A DNA stretch of 24,048 nucleotides from Thermococcus sp. GTDB lineage: Archaea > Methanobacteriota_B > Thermococci > Thermococcales > Thermococcaceae. The stretch covers positions 1 through 24,048 of the forward strand of contig JALSNG010000103.1 of assembly GCA_026987155.1 (NCBI GenBank), given 5' to 3'. The notes below the pieces were generated by a model. That model saw only the letters and a list, made by a program, of their open reading frames with translations. It was not told the DNA's origin and ran no database searches. A program made the translations under genes and the position numbers. How positions within the stretch are numbered: the first letter of the stretch is position 1; every line of letters starts with the position of its first letter. This document shows positions 20,701 through 24,048 of this stretch, in pieces.

Positions 20701-23064
20701 CTATTCATCCGAGTAGGGTGCGGTTATCACCTTCCTTATCTCCCTCGCCTTCTTCGGACCTATTCCCTCGACCTCCTTAAGCTCCTCCTCCGTTGCCGTG
20801 AAAACCCTCTCCACGTTTCCGAAGTGCCGGAGGAGCCTCTTCGCGAGTGTGGATGAGACATGGGGAAGGCCCTCAACGATGAGCCTCTGCCTCTCAGCGA
20901 GGGTTAGCGCCTTCTTCTCGCTCCTCAGCCTTACCTCCTTCTTCCTCTCCTCCTGCTCGCGCTTGGCCATGAGGTATATGAATTGGGCTGTCTCTTCCGT
21001 TCCGGAGGAGAACAGTATCGGCACGCCCCAGTCGAGGGTCACCGCCGCTATGGCACCTCGAATGGCGTTGGGGTGGACGTTCCTTATACCGTAAAGCTCG
21101 CCCTCTATGATTATCACCGGCTTCTCATAGGCCTTCTTTAAGCGCTCAACCTGGTCGAAGAGCCTACCGTCTATGATAGATTGGATAAAGTCGTTGGCGC
21201 TCTTCCTTTCTATCCCGACCTCCTCGCTCACGACGTAATCTGCAACATCCAGCGTTTTAACTTCTATCTCCGCCCCGAGCTCCTTCAGGTGCTTTGGAAC
21301 GCCGCTCCTAAGCTCGCGACTGTCAACGTAAACGACAATACCCTTCGGTTTTTTCACAAAGACCGGCTTTATCGGGAGCTTCTCATAAACCTCCTCCTTG
21401 GAGGGCGTGGGTTTCTCGGCCTTTTCCACTTTCTTCTCAGCTTTTTCGGGCTTTTCCTTCGGTTTCAGGAACTCATCGAGCGGGGTTATCTTCCCCTTCG
21501 AAGGCATCTCAACACTCTCCGGAACCTTTTCCCTTATTTCAGCCCGGTGTGGATGAGCTTTTTCAAGTTCACGCGCTATCTTTTTTATAGCCTCGAACAT
21601 GCCCTTCTCCTTTCTCCTTGAGCTCCAGTAGTAGGCCTCATCGCGCGTTCCTTTGGCCATCAGTATAACGACCCTTCCCGGCCTGTGCCTGCCGGTCCTG
21701 CCGCGCCTCTGGATGCTCCTTATGGCTGAAGGCACCGGCTCGTAGAAGACGACGAGATCGACCTCCGGAACATCGAGGCCTTCCTCGCCAACACTCGTGG
21801 CCACCAAAACGTTGAACTCGCCGCGCGAGAACCTTTCGAGCGTTTCCTTCTGCTCCCTCTGGCTCATCCCCCTGTCGTTGCTCCTGCTCGCCTGTCCGAT
21901 GAATCGCTCGGCAGTTACTCCCTCACCGCGGAGAACCTCGACGATTTTCCTCCCGGTGTCGCGGTAGTTGGTGAAGACTATGATTTTTGAGTTCGGCTTT
22001 TTCTTCAGCTGCCCCGTAACCATCTCCAGCATGCTTTCCATCTTCGGGTGGTCGAGGCCGAGCTCCTTCGCCTGGACGAGGAGGTATATCACCTTCCTCA
22101 TGCGCGGGTCTTCCATGAGCTGCCTGCTTGATTTAGTTCTTTTGTCCTCACGGAGCTTTTTAATGTAGTTCCTCAGCGCGGTTAGCCCCTGCGTCTCAAG
22201 CAGTTCTACTGCGTGCTGCAGCTTCACCGCCTTGGCCTGGTACATTCTAAGCCGGCCGAGCTCGTAGTTGCCCCGCGCGACCTCCTGGTTTATCTTCGAG
22301 CCCGCTTGGAGGACTTCCCTCTTTGAGATGTCCGGCGAGTAAGTCGAGACGAGCCCGAACTGGGCGAGGGGCTTGAGGCTCTCCTTGAGCATCTCCCGGA
22401 GAAGCTTCCGCACCTCTTTGTAGATGCCGGGAAGCTCGACCTTCACCCATTCAAAGCTCATTCTTTGCACGTAGGGTTTCACATCGGGCGAGCTCTCCGT
22501 CCTGATCTCGATGCGCTCTATCCCGAGGTTCTTCACTATCTCGCGTATCCTCTCCTCGTCGCTTCCGGGGGATGCCGTGAGGCCGAGTACGAGGGGATGC
22601 TTAGCGGTTTTAAGGTACTCCCTGGCTATGAAGACGTAGGAGTAGTTTCCAACAGCGCGGTGAGCCTCGTCAAAAACGAGCAGAACGACGTCCCCTAAGG
22701 AGATTTTTCCGGTGAGGATGTCGTTTTCAACGGTCTGGGGCGTAGCCGTCACGATAACACTCCTCTCCCACAGCTCGGCCCTCTGCTTGGGCGAGAGCTC
22801 GCCTGTAAGGACGTTTATCCTCTCCGGGGAGATGTCAAAGAGCCGCCTGAAGCTCTCGGCGTGCTGGAGCGCTAAGGGCTTCGTCGGAGCGAGCATGAGG
22901 ACTTTTCCCCCGTACTTCGAGAGTCTGTATTCGGCTATGAGCATCGCTATCAGCGTCTTTCCCAGCCCCGTTGGGAGAACGACGAGGCAGTTAGTTTCCT
23001 TACAGCGGGCGTAGATTACCTCCTGATAAACCCTCGGTTCGATTAGATCGCGGCGAAGATACAT
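20701..23064 (-). CDS. hef: Hef helicase/nuclease (Fanconi M and XPF homologue)
   Basis: 787-residue fork-processing enzyme joining an SF2 helicase to an XPF-type nuclease, acting on stalled replication forks and branched DNA. The helicase has Walker A LPTGLGKT (30-37), the DEAH box in VFDEAHRAVGN near 135, and motif VI QRRGRTGRHRPG near 460. A lysine- and glutamate-rich linker (about 520-560) leads to the nuclease with VYVDSREL and the catalytic ERKSANDF. A tandem helix-hairpin-helix lies at the end (GLPHVSSTLAKRLLRHFG, VEGIGPKKAREI). All key residues are present, so it should be active. ATG 23064 has no ribosome binding site and lies about 25 bases from the TATA box at 23086-23093, so the mRNA is probably leaderless. 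Confidence 0.96.
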   Translation of the reverse strand: MYLRRDLIEPRVYQEVIYARCKETNCLVVLPTGLGKTLIAMLIAEYRLSKYGGKVLMLAPTKPLALQHAESFRRLFDISPERINVLTGELSPKQRAELWERSVIVTATPQTVENDILTGKISLGDVVLLVFDEAHRAVGNYSYVFIAREYLKTAKHPLVLGLTASPGSDEERIREIVKNLGIERIEIRTESSPDVKPYVQRMSFEWVKVELPGIYKEVRKLLREMLKESLKPLAQFGLVSTYSPDISKREVLQAGSKINQEVARGNYELGRLRMYQAKAVKLQHAVELLETQGLTALRNYIKKLREDKRTKSSRQLMEDPRMRKVIYLLVQAKELGLDHPKMESMLEMVTGQLKKKPNSKIIVFTNYRDTGRKIVEVLRGEGVTAERFIGQASRSNDRGMSQREQKETLERFSRGEFNVLVATSVGEEGLDVPEVDLVVFYEPVPSAIRSIQRRGRTGRHRPGRVVILMAKGTRDEAYYWSSRRKEKGMFEAIKKIARELEKAHPHRAEIREKVPESVEMPSKGKITPLDEFLKPKEKPEKAEKKVEKAEKPTPSKEEVYEKLPIKPVFVKKPKGIVVYVDSRELRSGVPKHLKELGAEIEVKTLDVADYVVSEEVGIERKSANDFIQSIIDGRLFDQVERLKKAYEKPVIIIEGELYGIRNVHPNAIRGAIAAVTLDWGVPILFSSGTEETAQFIYLMAKREQEERKKEVRLRSEKKALTLAERQRLIVEGLPHVSSTLAKRLLRHFGNVERVFTATEEELKEVEGIGPKKAREIRKVITAPYSDE

Positions 23065-23085
23065 ATGCGTATATCCTCGGCGAAG

Positions 23086-23093
23086 TTTATAAA
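23086..23093. promoter_or_regulatory. Symmetric TATA box between hef and the gene at 23114
   Basis: TTTATAAA is its own reverse complement. Its centre (23089.5) lies 25.5 bases from the hef ATG (23064, minus) and 24.5 bases from the opposite ATG (23114, plus). Purine-rich BRE-like bases flank it on both sides (CGAAG on plus, GAGAA on minus). No other TATA candidate exists in the 49-base interval, so one box probably serves two leaderless transcripts. Confidence 0.7.
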
Positions 23094-23113
23094 TTCTCGG
23101 ACGAAGTTAAGGC

Positions 23114-23551
23114 ATGCTCCTCACGAGGCACGCCAAGGAAAGGCTCGTCAAAAGGTTGGCGAAGAGGAAAAGACTTGAGCGGGTGTATTCTGCACTGTGG
23201 GACTTTCTCGACCGCTCGCGGAGAATTGACGTGAACGAGAAAGTGGTGATCTTCACAGACGGCCGGAAGAGTTTGGTCTGTTCTAAGCTCGAATGCGAGA
23301 TGCTGTCCCTTGATGAAATCAGGCAGAGGGTTTCCGGGATTTCCGAGCCCTACGACTGCGTCTTCTTGGATGGGAGGATTGCCAGTCATACAGTCCCCAG
23401 GAAATTTGTGGAAGGCCTTCCGGACGGAAGATACCGCCTCTACATGAACCGGGAAAAGAAGAGCCTTTACATAGGGAGCGAAGAACCAATGCTGGTCATA
23501 ACGATAAGGCCGACAAAACGGAGCGAACGGGAAAAGGTCAAGGGGAAATAA
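23114..23551 (+). CDS. Hypothetical protein divergent from hef
   Basis: 145 residues, unrecognised. It begins with a very basic helical segment, MLLTRHAKERLVKRLAKRKR, slightly like the HAxxR start of DUF4258-type small proteins. A beta-rich middle follows (KVVIFTDGRKSLVCSKLECE, then FLDGRIASHTV), and the end is basic (RPTKRSEREKVKGK). There are three or four cysteines and no membrane segment. ATG 23114 has no ribosome binding site and appears to be leaderless from the TATA box shared with hef. Its coupling to hef hints at a DNA- or RNA-linked role, but that is only context. The antitoxin-like gene follows 58 bases downstream. Confidence 0.75.
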   Translation: MLLTRHAKERLVKRLAKRKRLERVYSALWDFLDRSRRIDVNEKVVIFTDGRKSLVCSKLECEMLSLDEIRQRVSGISEPYDCVFLDGRIASHTVPRKFVEGLPDGRYRLYMNREKKSLYIGSEEPMLVITIRPTKRSEREKVKGK

Positions 23552-23609
23552 AAATAACAATTTCCAGGTGAGGATGGTGGGTGGCACTAACAGTCTAGTA
23601 CCTTCAACA

Positions 23610-23798
23610 ATGGAGGTTCCGATTCCCCCAGAGTTTAAGCTCATTGCCAAGGCTCGTGGTGTGCCGGAGGAAAGGCTAATTAGGGCACTCCAAAGGTTTC
23701 TTGTCTTGGAGGCAATCTCTATGAACTCCAGGCTAGACATGAAAAACGCCAAAGGGCTCTCAAAAACCGTGGGGCAAGAAGCATGGAAATCGCTGTAG
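23610..23798 (+). CDS. VapB-type antitoxin
   Basis: A 62-residue protein read from ATG 23610: MEVPIPPEFKLIAKARGVPE, then ERLIRALQRFLVLEAIS and a C-terminal tail, resembling small archaeal antitoxins paired with PIN toxins (pattern ALxxFLVLEAIxxxSxL). The N-terminal half would dimerise or bind DNA, and the tail would bind the toxin. An alternative ATG at 23574, or GTG at 23568, would add about 12-14 residues. GGTGAG at 23567-23572 sits too close to ATG 23574, and the sequence just before 23610 has no clear ribosome binding site, so the start is uncertain. The stop overlaps the start of the toxin frame by 16 bases, the usual coupling in such operons. Confidence 0.65.
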   Translation: MEVPIPPEFKLIAKARGVPEERLIRALQRFLVLEAISMNSRLDMKNAKGLSKTVGQEAWKSL

Positions 23799-24048
23799 TC
23801 GTTGATACCAACGTCATCTTCGCGGCACTCGTTCACTCAGAAGGCCTTAATAGGTACAAGAGGCAAGAAAATACCTCCGGGATCATGCAGATGCCTCCCT
23901 TTGTAGCCTGCGCGCTGGCACTAAAAAATGAATACGATGATGTTATCCTCCTAACGTGGAATATCAAAGATTACAAAGCCAGAGACCTCAAAAATCTTGG
24001 AATCCAAGTTATAACACCCTCCGAGTTCCTAAAATGGACAAAAGGGGA
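23783..24048 (+). pseudogene. PIN-domain (VapC) toxin, internally deleted; runs off window
   Basis: From ATG 23783 the frame stays open to the window edge (88 codons). The start, MEIAVVVDTNVIFAALVHSE, is the PIN-domain strand with the first catalytic Asp (residue 8). After about 16 further residues the sequence jumps to what is normally the last third: PPFVACALALKNEYDDVILL, TWNIKDYKARDLKNLGIQVI and TPSEFL. VapC toxins are usually 130-145 residues. Here about 60-80 residues are missing, including the middle acidic residue, and the usual D before PFVALAL is replaced by MQMP. RNase activity is therefore unlikely. The frame is preserved, so a short product may still be made. Confidence 0.75.

Overview
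The window looks like chromosomal DNA from a hyperthermophilic euryarchaeon of the order Thermococcales, most likely a Thermococcus. The reasons are archaeal RNA polymerase subunits D, N and K in a ribosomal-protein cluster, the archaeal Hef helicase/nuclease, SRP54, archaeal-type TATA boxes about 25 bases upstream of transcript starts, Shine-Dalgarno sequences of the GGTGAT type, and tRNA genes that all encode their 3' CCA.

Layout. Bases 1-1134 hold the 3' part of a uridine phosphorylase gene, a gap with a possible gene remnant, and tRNA-Arg(CCT). Bases 1204-3242 hold an Lrp/AsnC regulator, an HTH-phosphoribosyltransferase regulator with a small unknown partner, and a cysteine-cluster protein. 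Bases 3246-4839 hold a stand-alone RAM-domain protein and SRP54. An AT-rich gap follows. Bases 5273-9139 run forward: a small unknown protein, a helical-repeat protein, a purine nucleoside/MTA phosphorylase and a CoA-disulfide-reductase-type flavoenzyme with a perfect SurR-type site in front. Two divergent tRNAs (Gly, Arg) follow, then a metallophosphoesterase-like protein without its metal ligands, facing a polysaccharide flippase. A FUN14 protein and a PadR regulator diverge from a shared promoter that carries a 22-base inverted repeat.

Bases 12781-19050 form a long minus-strand translation/transcription cluster, in order of transcription: tRNA-Ser, S13, S4, S11, RpoD, tRNA-Leu(CAG), L18e, L13, S9, RpoN, tRNA-Pro, RpoK, an enolase-like protein, S2, tRNA-Leu(TAA) and L40e. 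Upstream lies an RsmC-like methyltransferase whose last codons lie inside the tRNA-Ser gene. Bases 19664-20600 hold a membrane-anchored unknown protein and a puzzling short reading frame.

Bases 20701-23551 hold hef and a divergent unknown gene that appear to share one symmetric TATA box. The window ends in a VapBC-type toxin-antitoxin pair whose PIN toxin seems to have lost its middle.

Most genes are ordinary core archaeal genes. The points most worth a second look are the metal-less phosphoesterase, the symmetric hef promoter, the SurR site, the PadR operator, the CDS/tRNA junctions and the deleted PIN toxin. I see no CRISPR array, intact insertion sequence or obvious new multi-gene defence system.
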